Source of the DNA: Alphaproteobacteria bacterium
Lineage (GTDB): Bacteria; Pseudomonadota; Alphaproteobacteria; TMED109
Reading direction: 5' to 3'
DNA: 64,000 nt
Assembly: GCA_022825235.1 (NCBI GenBank)
Contig: JAJDYI010000050.1
Span: 1-64,000 of the forward strand
Below, piece after piece: positions 45,969 to 53,748 of this stretch. The translations under genes and the position numbers were made by a program. The first letter of the stretch is position 1; every line of letters starts with the position of its first letter. The notes below the pieces were generated by a model that saw nothing but the letters and a program-made list of their open reading frames with translations, did no database searches and was not told where the DNA came from.

Positions 45969-47219
45969 TCAATGCGCGACTGCGGCGGCGCCGTGCTCGT
46001 CGATCAGCGCGCCGGTGCTGAAGCGCTCCAGCGTAAAGGGAGCGTTCAGCGCGTGCGGGCGGTCCTGCGCGATGGTGTGGGCAAACGCCCAACCCGAACC
46101 CGGCGTTGCCTTGAAACCGCCCGTGCCCCAGCCGCAGTTGATGTAGAGACCCTCGACGGGAGTCTTGCCGACGATGGGACTCGCATCCGGGCAGACGTCG
46201 ACAATGCCGCCCCACTGGCGCAGCATCCGGAGCCGCGAGAAACTGGGGAACAACTCCAGCAGCGCCCCCATCTGGCTCTCGATGATCTGGAAGCTGCCGC
46301 GTTGCGCATACGAGTTGTAGCCGTCGATGCCGGCGCCGATGACGAGCTCGCCCTTGTCGGACTGGCTGAGATAGACGTGCACGGCGTTCGACATCACGAC
46401 GCAGTCGAGAACCGGCTTGATCGGCTCCGATACCATGGCCTGCAGCGGGTGACTCTCGATGGGAAGCCGGAGGCCCGCCATGGCGGCAAGGAGGCTCGAA
46501 TGCCCCGCCGCGACGAGGCCTACCTGCTTCGCCGCGATGGCGCCCCGCGACGTCTGGAGGCCGCGCACGCGACCATTCGCCACATCGATCCCGGTCACCT
46601 CGCAGTTCTGGACGATGTCCACACCGCGGGCGTCGGCCGCACGGGCAAATCCCCATGCAACGGCGTCGTGGCGCGCTACGCCGCCACGCCGCTGGATGGA
46701 TGCGCCGAGAATGGGATAACGCACCTGCGGTGAGATATTGATGACGGGGATTTCCGCCTTCACGGCCTGCCGGTCCAGGATCTCCGAATCGATGCCGTTC
46801 AGGCGGATGGCCCGCACCCGCCGGGACATCTCCTTGAGTTCATGTTCGTTGTGGACGAGGTTCAGGACGCCGCGCTGGCTCAGCATGATGTTGAAGTTCA
46901 GTTCCTGGCTGAGGCCTTCATAGAGCTGCAGGGCCTTCTCGTAGAGGTGCGCGCTCTCGTCCCAGAGGTAATTGGAGCGGATGACCGTGGTGTTGCGCCC
47001 GGTGTTGCCGCCGCCCAGCCAGCCTTTCTCCAGGACCGCTATGTTGCTGACGCCGTGTTCCTTGGCCAGGTAGTAGGCGGTCGCCAGCCCGTGGCCGCCG
47101 CCGCCCACGATCACCACGTCATAGGCTGGACGCGGGTCGGGGCTGCGCCAGGCCCGTTGCCAGTTCGGGCGATGGGCAAGCGCATTGCGGGCGAGGCTGA
47201 AGATCGAGTAGCGGGTCAT
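45969..47219 (-). CDS. soxB: Sarcosine oxidase beta subunit
   Basis: The 416-residue flavoprotein of the DAO superfamily starts [14 protein letters not shown]. The FAD motif is [22 protein letters not shown], and [24 protein letters not shown] is the SoxB signature next to the sarcosine site. The histidine that carries covalent FMN in the family lies at the alpha-beta interface. [17 protein letters not shown] closes the FAD pocket. First gene of the sox set, 165 bases downstream of the DmdA/GcvT-like gene on the same strand. Confidence 0.94.
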   Translation of the reverse strand: MTRYSIFSLARNALAHRPNWQRAWRSPDPRPAYDVVIVGGGGHGLATAYYLAKEHGVSNIAVLEKGWLGGGNTGRNTTVIRSNYLWDESAHLYEKALQLYEGLSQELNFNIMLSQRGVLNLVHNEHELKEMSRRVRAIRLNGIDSEILDRQAVKAEIPVINISPQVRYPILGASIQRRGGVARHDAVAWGFARAADARGVDIVQNCEVTGIDVANGRVRGLQTSRGAIAAKQVGLVAAGHSSLLAAMAGLRLPIESHPLQAMVSEPIKPVLDCVVMSNAVHVYLSQSDKGELVIGAGIDGYNSYAQRGSFQIIESQMGALLELFPSFSRLRMLRQWGGIVDVCPDASPIVGKTPVEGLYINCGWGTGGFKATPGSGWAFAHTIAQDRPHALNAPFTLERFSTGALIDEHGAAAVAH

Positions 47220-47383
47220 CGCCCCCGTCTCCGTGGAAACCCGTGCGGCTTCAGCCGCCGAGCGGGGCAGCGCCCGACAGCGTCACGGACCGCGATCCCC
47301 GTCGGCCGCCAATGCTGCCGGCAAGCTCGTCGGGCCCGCCGCACCGTGGCCGAACTGCCGGACCCGTGGCCGGGCGCCCGGGA

Positions 47384-48688
47384 TCAATAGGCCGCATCGC
47401 GTCCTTCCGCCTTCGCGATCTCCCGGGCATTCGGATTGACCGAGGGGCGGAACGGCATGTCCACGACCGAACCGTCAACGGGTTCCCCGGGTGCCGCGGC
47501 GTATTCATCCGGCAGCCAGACCTTGACCGGGGTTCCGAGCGCCGACATGGCGCAGGGGACGTAGGCCATTGCGATGTTGGATCCGAGCTCCGGCGAATAC
47601 CAGGGCGACGTGACGTAGCCCACCGGCTTGCCGGCGTCGGCGGCCGAAATCAGCCAGAAATCGGGTGCGTACTCCTCGATGGGCCGGCCGCCGAGCACCA
47701 GTCCCACCAGTGTCAGCTTGTACGGCGGCGCGCCTGCCTCCACGAGGGCGCGGACTTCTTCCAGACGTGCCTTGCCGATGTAGTCGGCCACCTTGGTGCG
47801 GGGCACCTGGTAGCCGAGATTGCACTGGAACGGCAGGGTCTCGGCATCCAGGTCCTGGCCCCACGACAGGATGCCGGCGGCGATCCGGCGCTGATGGCCC
47901 GGCGCGATGACCTTGAGGTGATGCGACTTCCCGGCCTCCTGGATCGCTCCCCAGAGTTTCTCGGCATGCAGCGTGGCGTCGCGCAGATAGAACTCGTAGC
48001 CCTTCTCGCCGCTGAACCCGGTTTGGGATACCACGACATCGCACCCGGCGACCCGGGCCTCCATGAGACCGTACGACGGCAATTCGCGGACCTCGTCGCC
48101 GACCAGATCGGACATCAGGTCGGCTGACTTCGGTCCCTGGATCTGCAACGGGCAGACATCGATCTCATCGATCTCGACGTTGGCCTTCATGCCGACGTTC
48201 ACGCCCTGCAACCAGAACATGATGTCGGAGTCCGACAGGCTGAACCAGAATTCGTCCTCCGCAAGCCGCAGCAGGACCGGGTCGTTGAGAATGCCTCCCT
48301 TCTCGTTGCACAGGATCACGTATTTCCCGTTCATCGGCTGAATCCGGGTGGCGTCGCGCGTGATCACGTAGTTGACGAAGGCTTCGGCATCGGGCCCCGC
48401 GACGCGGATCTGGCGCTCCACTGCAACGTTCCAGAGGGTCACGTGATTGACCAGCGCGTCGTGCTCCGCTGCGGCGCCGCCGTCTTCCGGCCGAACATAG
48501 CCGCGCGGGTGGTAGATCCGGTTGTAGACCGTAGCTCGCCAGCAGCCTGCCTGGTGTGAGAGATGCCAGTAGGGGGACTTCCGCACCCGCGTCGAAATCA
48601 GCAGTTCCACGGGCGTCGGGCCGGACTGCCGGAGATTGATCGGTACCTTGCGGTCGGACTGATCGACCGAGTCCTGATAGTTCACCAT
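47384..48688 (-). CDS. GcvT/DmdA-like aminomethyl/methyl transferase (folate-dependent)
   Basis: This 434-residue GcvT-superfamily protein contains TLWNVAVERQIRVAGPDAEAF, GGILNDPVLLRLAEDEFWFSLSDSD and PLQIQGPKSADLM, then SQTGFSGEKGYEFYL. The wording is closer to dimethylsulfoniopropionate demethylase DmdA than to the glycine-cleavage T protein. It lacks GcvP/GcvH neighbours. Lying just upstream of soxBDAG, it could move a methyl group from DMSP, glycine betaine or a related onium compound to THF. Start ATG 48688 (MVNYQDSV). The exact substrate is not decidable from motifs seen here. Confidence 0.82.
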   Translation of the reverse strand: MVNYQDSVDQSDRKVPINLRQSGPTPVELLISTRVRKSPYWHLSHQAGCWRATVYNRIYHPRGYVRPEDGGAAAEHDALVNHVTLWNVAVERQIRVAGPDAEAFVNYVITRDATRIQPMNGKYVILCNEKGGILNDPVLLRLAEDEFWFSLSDSDIMFWLQGVNVGMKANVEIDEIDVCPLQIQGPKSADLMSDLVGDEVRELPSYGLMEARVAGCDVVVSQTGFSGEKGYEFYLRDATLHAEKLWGAIQEAGKSHHLKVIAPGHQRRIAAGILSWGQDLDAETLPFQCNLGYQVPRTKVADYIGKARLEEVRALVEAGAPPYKLTLVGLVLGGRPIEEYAPDFWLISAADAGKPVGYVTSPWYSPELGSNIAMAYVPCAMSALGTPVKVWLPDEYAAAPGEPVDGSVVDMPFRPSVNPNAREIAKAEGRDAAY

Positions 48689-49717
48689 GATCGGAGCCCT
48701 TTCCGGCGACGTACGGCGGCGCCGTAGCCCCTGCGAGGCCGCGGGACGGAGGCGCCCGAAGCAGGGGCCCTGAACGCCAGCGGCCCAGGCGGCGCATGCC
48801 GCGTTTGGGGACTTATACCGAAAAGTTTGCGGCTCAAACCGCCGGCTTTCGATCCATGTCGCGGGTGGCCGGGAGCTGCCTGCAAACGCCCCCTGCGGTG
48901 CAACCGCGCCAGGCCCTGACACCGGATGCAGCCGGCTGCGCGCAAGTACGCATGATCCGCATGGCCCCAGACCGCGCCTTCGAAACCCGGCTGACTGCGG
49001 CGCGCGGCCGCATGCGTCTGGCCGCCCGCGCCACAGGTCCGACCAGTACGGGTCGGGGCTTGATGTCGAGGTCGAGGTGACGTTGCTACGCCGGATGGCC
49101 GCATCGAGGATGGAGAGGGCCGCCCGCACCGGCACGATTTCCGGGGGCGTTGGCGGCGCGACCTGGATGGGCATCGCCGAGGCGTCGATACCGGCGACTA
49201 CACGCGGCTGCAGTGGACTGCGACGGTGAGCATCACGGACTTGTCGCAGCCGCGCGCGGCCGTTGCCATCGCCGTGCCCGGCCATGAGATCGATGCGCCG
49301 GGATGAGCCGACATGCGGCTCAGCGCGGGGCGTCTTCGACACCACGGACTACAACGGCGCGTTTGGGGCCAAGCGGGAGCCGTGAACGCAGGGCGCAGGC
49401 GGCGCCATCGTCGCTCCGCTCCGACGCGTGAGCGCACACGCACTATGTACCAACGCCCTGCGATCAGGCCTGCAGCGAGGGGAGTGACTACGGCGCAATC
49501 GCAAAGGACGACGTGCCGACATCAGCCTGATCACGTCGCTTGGCTCCAGGGGGTCGCTGCCGGGATGGCTACGTTGGTGACACTCGGCGCTTTGTGCCAA
49601 GCCTCACATTCTGCGCCTCACATGCTGCCAAGAGTCCCCTGTGGTCAATCGATTGAGCGCGGAGGAAGCTGACGCCGGTTGCCGGCGCGAGCGGTCCGCT
49701 GGTAGCTCGCCGGTGCG
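48689..49717. other. 1-kb stretch without a supported gene
   Basis: Open frames here are alanine/arginine/proline-rich and match nothing I recognise. An A+T-containing patch upstream of the GcvT-like gene (TATAAG on the minus strand near 48818) may be its promoter. I found no riboswitch consensus (glycine, SAM or THF). It borders the accessory patch and may hold decayed mobile DNA. Confidence 0.4.
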
Positions 49718-50941
49718 TCACGGAGCTCCCCTGGGCCTTTGCCTCGTCAGCCGCTGCGGTACGTGCCTGATCAGTTGCGGCATTTGCCGCTTCATGAAAG
49801 CGTCGAACATGGGCACCGTGAACGCCGTCTCCCCGTGGCGCTGGCTCCACACCATCCCTTTGTTGATGAGGCGTTGGCGCACCGCAGCGACGGACGCGGT
49901 TCGGACCCCAAGCGTCTCGGCGATGCGACCGGTGGCGCTCGGACCGGGACCCAGCTCGGCCATGGCCCGCAGGTATTTCTGCTCCAGCGGCGTCAAGCGG
50001 TCGAAACGGACCCGGAAGAAATTGTTGTCCAGGTGCGAAACCACCTCTTGGTGCGACCCGAGCACCATGCTGCGAGTGACCGGACTCGAAGGCGCCGCGT
50101 TCCAGACCTGATATCCCCATTCCTGGATGAAGTACGGAAAGTTCTGCGTGGCAGCCAGGATCTCGTCCACCGCGTCGTCATCGAAGGACACGCCCTCGGC
50201 CAAGGCCGGCTTCATCAGGGCCAGCCGCGCGTCGGTGCGTTCCAACGGACCCACCTCCGGATAATCGAACAGCCGCTCCGCATAAGATTTCGCCTTGCCG
50301 GCCAGCGCGGCAACTTGGGGCAATCCGGCCCCGACGAACAGGAGCGGGAGATTCTGCTGCGCAATTTCGTGGCATGCCACGATGACCGCGGCCAGTTCGG
50401 AGGACGAGAGGTACTGGACTTCGTCGATAAACAGTCCGACGGCAGTGTGTTGATCCGCCGCCGCTTCTGCCATCGCGACCAGGAGTCGCGGCAAATCCTG
50501 CTCCAGATTGCCAGTGTCGCCTTCGCCGGGCGCGAGATCCACGCTGAGCTCGAGGTCGCCGACGGTCACACTGAATGCCTTCGCGAAATTCACCAGCACG
50601 CTGGCGGCCCGGCGCAGGCGCCACCCCGCTGCCTGACGAAGATCGAGGGCGTAGACCATGCGGCGCAACTCGGGCGTCAGCAGCTCCGGAAGAGAACTGC
50701 CTTCGGGCGCCTCGATCCTCACCGTACGAAATCCCTTGTCGTCCGCCAGGGCACGGAGTCGATTCAGCAGGACCGTCTTGCCGACTCCCCGTAGCCCGAG
50801 CAAAATCAATCCTTTGGCAGGCCGGCTGTCCAGTATCCGGTCCATGTCGATGGCGGCTTCCTCAAGGAGCCGGTCCCGGCCGGCCAGCTCTGGCGGCTGC
50901 AGACCGGCCCCGGGGACGAACGGGTTGTGTCGACGATCCAT
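49718..50941 (-). CDS. AAA ATPase of unknown role (NPFxPG..LAGR type)
   Basis: This 407-residue AAA protein begins MDRRHNPFVPGAGLQPPELAGRD-like, a conserved opening of a widespread uncharacterised ATPase family. Walker A is GLRGVGKT at 49-56, and Walker B is AVGLFIDEVQ. A C-terminal winged-helix-like stretch (LTPLEQKYLRAMAELG through ASVAAVRQRLINKGM) fits the ORC/Cdc6-like architecture with a DNA-binding tail. It stands alone on its strand in the accessory patch. Regulator, DNA maintenance or defence roles are all possible. Confidence 0.75.
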   Translation of the reverse strand: MDRRHNPFVPGAGLQPPELAGRDRLLEEAAIDMDRILDSRPAKGLILLGLRGVGKTVLLNRLRALADDKGFRTVRIEAPEGSSLPELLTPELRRMVYALDLRQAAGWRLRRAASVLVNFAKAFSVTVGDLELSVDLAPGEGDTGNLEQDLPRLLVAMAEAAADQHTAVGLFIDEVQYLSSSELAAVIVACHEIAQQNLPLLFVGAGLPQVAALAGKAKSYAERLFDYPEVGPLERTDARLALMKPALAEGVSFDDDAVDEILAATQNFPYFIQEWGYQVWNAAPSSPVTRSMVLGSHQEVVSHLDNNFFRVRFDRLTPLEQKYLRAMAELGPGPSATGRIAETLGVRTASVAAVRQRLINKGMVWSQRHGETAFTVPMFDAFMKRQMPQLIRHVPQRLTRQRPRGAP

Positions 50942-51010
50942 GACCTAAAATTAGCAAAATAGTACGATGTTAACCAGTTTATCGTTAATAGTGTAAAGTC
51001 TGTTAGCCTT
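50942..51010 (-). promoter_or_regulatory. A+T-rich promoter region of the AAA ATPase gene
   Basis: This is the most A+T-rich stretch I noticed in the window. On the minus strand TACTAT (about 28 bases before the ATG) can serve as -10 with TTAACG 18 bases upstream as -35. TTAAC at 50970-50974 and GTTAA at 50984-50988 form an inverted repeat that overlaps it and could be an operator. Confidence 0.55.
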
Positions 51011-51123
51011 GAGCTGACTTCCTCCAATGGCGCGGTGCAGGAGGTCGGAGTTCCGAAATGGCCTGCCGAACTTCGGCTTCCCAAACGTCCTGCACGGCCT
51101 CCGCTGCGGCTACATCTGGCCGG

Positions 51124-51300
51124 AACCCCTACCAGGTCGCGCTTCATTTCTGCATGGAGCCGCTGCACACCATGCTGAGCGAGGAGAAGCAGCATGGCAG
51201 GACGGTCCATGTCATCTTCGAGAGCCGCGGCAGGAGGGAGGACCGGGAACTCGAACTGGAGTTTCGTCGGATCGCTGCCAACGACGCCAGAAGGGCTGCC
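51124..51300 (+). pseudogene. DUF3800 fragment
   Basis: Frame 51124-51300 reads NPYQVALHFCMEPLHTMLSE, then TVHVIFESRGRREDRELELEFRR, the C-terminal part of DUF3800 proteins, in which ESRG-REDREL is typical. The N-terminal DESG-type active-site region is absent. The fragment ends at a junction with the 3' end of the oppositely oriented DUF433 gene near 51290-51300. DUF3800 proteins are RNase-H-like and often found with mobile or defence genes. Confidence 0.6.
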
Positions 51301-51865
51301 GGCGCGGACGGCCCCGGCGCGGATAGGCCCGGGCATAGAAGGCGGCAAGCTCGATCTGCGCTTCCGAAAGCTGCGGGAATGCCGTCCGGGTCGACCCGAT
51401 GCTGTCCCCGTTGGCCATCATGTCCGCAATGTCGTGGGCCGGAATGCGGGTTCCGGCGATGCGCGGGGTTCCGGACAGCACGGCGTCGTCGCACGAGACC
51501 GCCTCGCGCGCCTTCGCGAGCAGGGAGAGACCCTGGCGCACGTCGCCCTTCATCGACCGCACATCGACCGATACCTGGCGTGGGCGCGCCGTCATCGCAT
51601 CCGGGTGGTCAAGCACGAAGCGAACGAGCCGCCGGCGCCCCTCCAAGGTGAGGATTTTCGTCGTCTCGTGGGCGAGCTTCAGGCCCACCAGGCCGTTGCG
51701 GCGGACGGCGCGGGCATGATTGCCGCCGCGCGCGGCATCGTCGAGCAGGCCCGCGTCGATGATGCGGTGCACTTGCTTGAGAGGCACCCCGGTGACGCAG
51801 GCCGCCTCGTTCGTCGAATGCTGAATGGTCAGCAGGGCCGGCATGGACTTGAAGGGGGAGCTCAT
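51212..51865 (-). CDS. DUF433 protein with N-terminal HTH-like region (antitoxin-type)
   Basis: This protein has about 217 residues. The C-terminal DUF433 domain reads DDAVLSGTPRIAGTRIPAHD, then QLSEAQIELAAFYARAYPRRG. A region near the start (TNEAACVTGVPLKQVHRIIDAG) resembles a MerR/HTH helix pair. DUF433 proteins are often antitoxins for DUF5615 PIN-like toxins, but none is adjacent. The final residues after RGRPRRQP read out over an antisense DUF3800 fragment, so the native C-terminus was probably replaced at this junction. Start ATG 51865 is a guess; ATG 51844 is possible. Divergent from vapB by 61 bases. Confidence 0.65.
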   Translation of the reverse strand: MSSPFKSMPALLTIQHSTNEAACVTGVPLKQVHRIIDAGLLDDAARGGNHARAVRRNGLVGLKLAHETTKILTLEGRRRLVRFVLDHPDAMTARPRQVSVDVRSMKGDVRQGLSLLAKAREAVSCDDAVLSGTPRIAGTRIPAHDIADMMANGDSIGSTRTAFPQLSEAQIELAAFYARAYPRRGRPRRQPFWRRWQRSDETPVRVPGPPSCRGSRR

Positions 51866-51926
51866 TGGGCACGCCGTCGGCATCGCGGTAGCGGTGCCTG
51901 CAATTCCTGAGTACATTGCCTGCATC

Positions 51927-52175
51927 ATGGGCATGCAATACACGATCCGTTCCGTCCCCGAGCCGCTCGACCGCGCCGTGCGGGATCGCGCGGGTCGCGA
52001 GGGCAAGAGCATCAACGCCGTCGTCGTCGAAGCGCTGGCGCGCGGGCTGGACCAGCAGTCCGCCCCCTCGCATCACACGGATCTCGATCATCTGATCGGC
52101 ACCTGGCAGGAAGACCCGGCGTTCGATCAGGCGGTTGCGGAATTCGAGCGCATCGACGCCGACGCTTGGAAATGA
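51927..52175 (+). CDS. vapB: VapB-like ribbon-helix-helix antitoxin
   Basis: This 82-residue antitoxin starts MGMQYTIRSVPEPLDRAVRD (or MQYTIRS at ATG 51933). N-terminal RHH residues continue into GKSINAVVVEALARGL, and the acidic tail DLDHLIGTWQEDPAFDQAVA, ending ERIDADAWK, is the usual toxin-blocking region. The stop overlaps the toxin ATG by ATGA. It neutralises the downstream PIN toxin and probably represses the operon. Confidence 0.85.
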   Translation: MGMQYTIRSVPEPLDRAVRDRAGREGKSINAVVVEALARGLDQQSAPSHHTDLDHLIGTWQEDPAFDQAVAEFERIDADAWK

Positions 52176-52555
52176 ATGTCGCGCTCGACACCAACGCGTA
52201 CAGTGACTTCATGCGTGGCGACGCAAGCCGGGTCGCCGTCGTTCGCTCCGCGCGGTCCATCCGCTTGCCGTTGATCGTTTTGGCAGAGCTTCGCGCCGGC
52301 TTCGCGGCCGGCAATCGGGAGTCCTCCAACGCGGCCAACCTGCAGCGATTCCTGGCGAGTTCAAGGGTGTCGGTACTGCTGCCGGACGAGCAGACCGCGC
52401 ACCACTACGCGCAACTGCACCTTCAGCTACGCGGCCAGGGCACCGCCATACCGACCAACGATCTCTGGATCGCCGCCCTGGTGGTGCAGCACGGCCTGAT
52501 ACTGTGCACCTCCGACCGCCATTTCCGGCGCCTTTCGCAGGTCGTGACGTGTTGA
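52172..52555 (+). CDS. vapC: VapC toxin, PIN-domain ribonuclease (intact)
   Basis: This 127-residue PIN protein keeps all four acidic positions: D6 in ALDTNAYSDF, E39 in VLAELRAGF, D97 in PTNDLWIAAL and D115 in TSDRHF. VapC toxins cut tRNA or rRNA using Mg2+/Mn2+. ATG 52172 overlaps the antitoxin stop. This is the only vapC in the window without a disruptive change, contrasting with remnants at about 716 and 24774. Confidence 0.92.
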   Translation: MNVALDTNAYSDFMRGDASRVAVVRSARSIRLPLIVLAELRAGFAAGNRESSNAANLQRFLASSRVSVLLPDEQTAHHYAQLHLQLRGQGTAIPTNDLWIAALVVQHGLILCTSDRHFRRLSQVVTC

Positions 52556-53232
52556 ACCGTGATCGCAGGACTGGCGCCTGAGCGGTCAGTGTCGTCGGCA
52601 CGCAGCGTCTGCTTTGCCGGGCACGGGTGGTCGCGTCGGGTGAGAACTGGCGGCAACGTTGGCAAGGATCGGCGTTCAAGCCGTGATCCGCACCTTCATT
52701 CCCAATGCCCGTGTGGTGCGCGGGCAGGCCCTCTGTCGTGCGGCGGGTATCGGCCTTGGCGTCGGCGCTGGCTGACGGCGTGGCGTCCGCGACCTCGTAG
52801 GGACGCGTTCCACCGACCGCCTTCGGCGCCTCCGTCTCCCCCATCATCACGTTCCTCGTGACGGCCGTTGTGCATGCCGAGTCAGAACACAGCTACGACC
52901 CGCCCGCATAACCCGGAGCCCAACCCGCCGGGCCTGCCCGGTTCGGTCGGACAAAATGGAGCACCTGTCCAGCAACGTGGGTTCCGTTGAAGCCCCGCAC
53001 GCGGATCATCGTGCGCCGCGCGGGTGCAATCCGTACGGGAGTTGGCGCGGTTCGCACGCCACGGCTCCGGGCCGTGTACCGGCCCGCGATGGCGCTGCGA
53101 TGGGTGCTTCTCGCCTCGACCGCGCGGCGTGAGTTTTGCATTCTTGTGGACGTTCATCTGGGGCTCGCTTCTCGGTTCGCTGACAGGAGTTCGTCACCCA
53201 TCAGCTTCCGAGATCAGTCCCGGATGGACAAC
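52556..53232. other. Stretch without a supported gene
   Basis: 677 bases with open frames on both strands but no motif, repeat or ribosome-binding site that I can defend. Part of the low-coding-density accessory patch. Confidence 0.4.
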
Positions 53233-53415
53233 CTATTGAGAGATCACAGCTAGCCGTTGCTCGAGCTGGACGATTTCCGCGCGCAGGTGGGTTGTGGTGA
53301 CCAGGTCGGCGTCCGAGCGGGCCACGGTGCCGACGATCGCCTCGGCCTGCTCGGTATTGATTCCGGAGGCGGTGAGCCGCTTGACGGCAGCGTGGGTGTC
53401 TAGGGTCGCGGCCAT
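53233..53415 (-). CDS. Short DUF1640-like protein
   Basis: This 60-residue peptide starts MAATLDTHAAVKRLTASGIN, then TEQAEAIVGTVA and THLRAEIVQLEQRLAVI. The order of an amphipathic start, QAEAIV and a coiled coil fits DUF1640 proteins, which normally run 80-120 residues and end in a membrane helix. That helix is missing, so this may be a truncated copy. Short length limits confidence that it is expressed. Confidence 0.45.
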   Translation of the reverse strand: MAATLDTHAAVKRLTASGINTEQAEAIVGTVARSDADLVTTTHLRAEIVQLEQRLAVISQ

Positions 53416-53748
53416 GGCCTGACAGTACTCCGTCGGCGACTGGCGTGGTGCGACATTCGCTCCAGCTCGTCAAGCAACAGGAACCGCTCCCTGGGCCCGG
53501 TTCGGTGTCAGCGCAGGTTGCGGCACGGTTTCGAGCCCTGAGGCCGGACGTCCCACAGCTCGGCTTGGGCCATCAGCTCGGCAGGGTTGTACCGGGCCGA
53601 TCAGGGCTCGCGCACGGCGCCATTGGCGCGCGTAGGTGCGCAGGGGCGTGCCCGCGCTGCCGGCGATACCGCCCGGGCGGTTCGGGGATGGTTGCGCCGC
53701 GACTTCTGTGCGAAGGTATTTCGGGACGCGGGCAGGGCGGGGGAGACC
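53416..53748. other. Region upstream of the DMGDH-like gene
   Basis: Coding frames run upstream of GTG 53749 but lack similarity to the family. The segment probably holds the promoter for the DMGDH-like gene. Nothing else is recognised. Confidence 0.4.

Noticed and set aside
48689-48830. Possible riboswitch upstream of the GcvT-like gene
   Set aside because: Short GC hairpins are present but no glycine, SAM or THF aptamer consensus could be matched.
49313-49672. 119-codon plus-strand ORF in the gene-poor stretch
   Set aside because: Arg/Ala/His-rich low-complexity sequence, no Shine-Dalgarno sequence and no family features.
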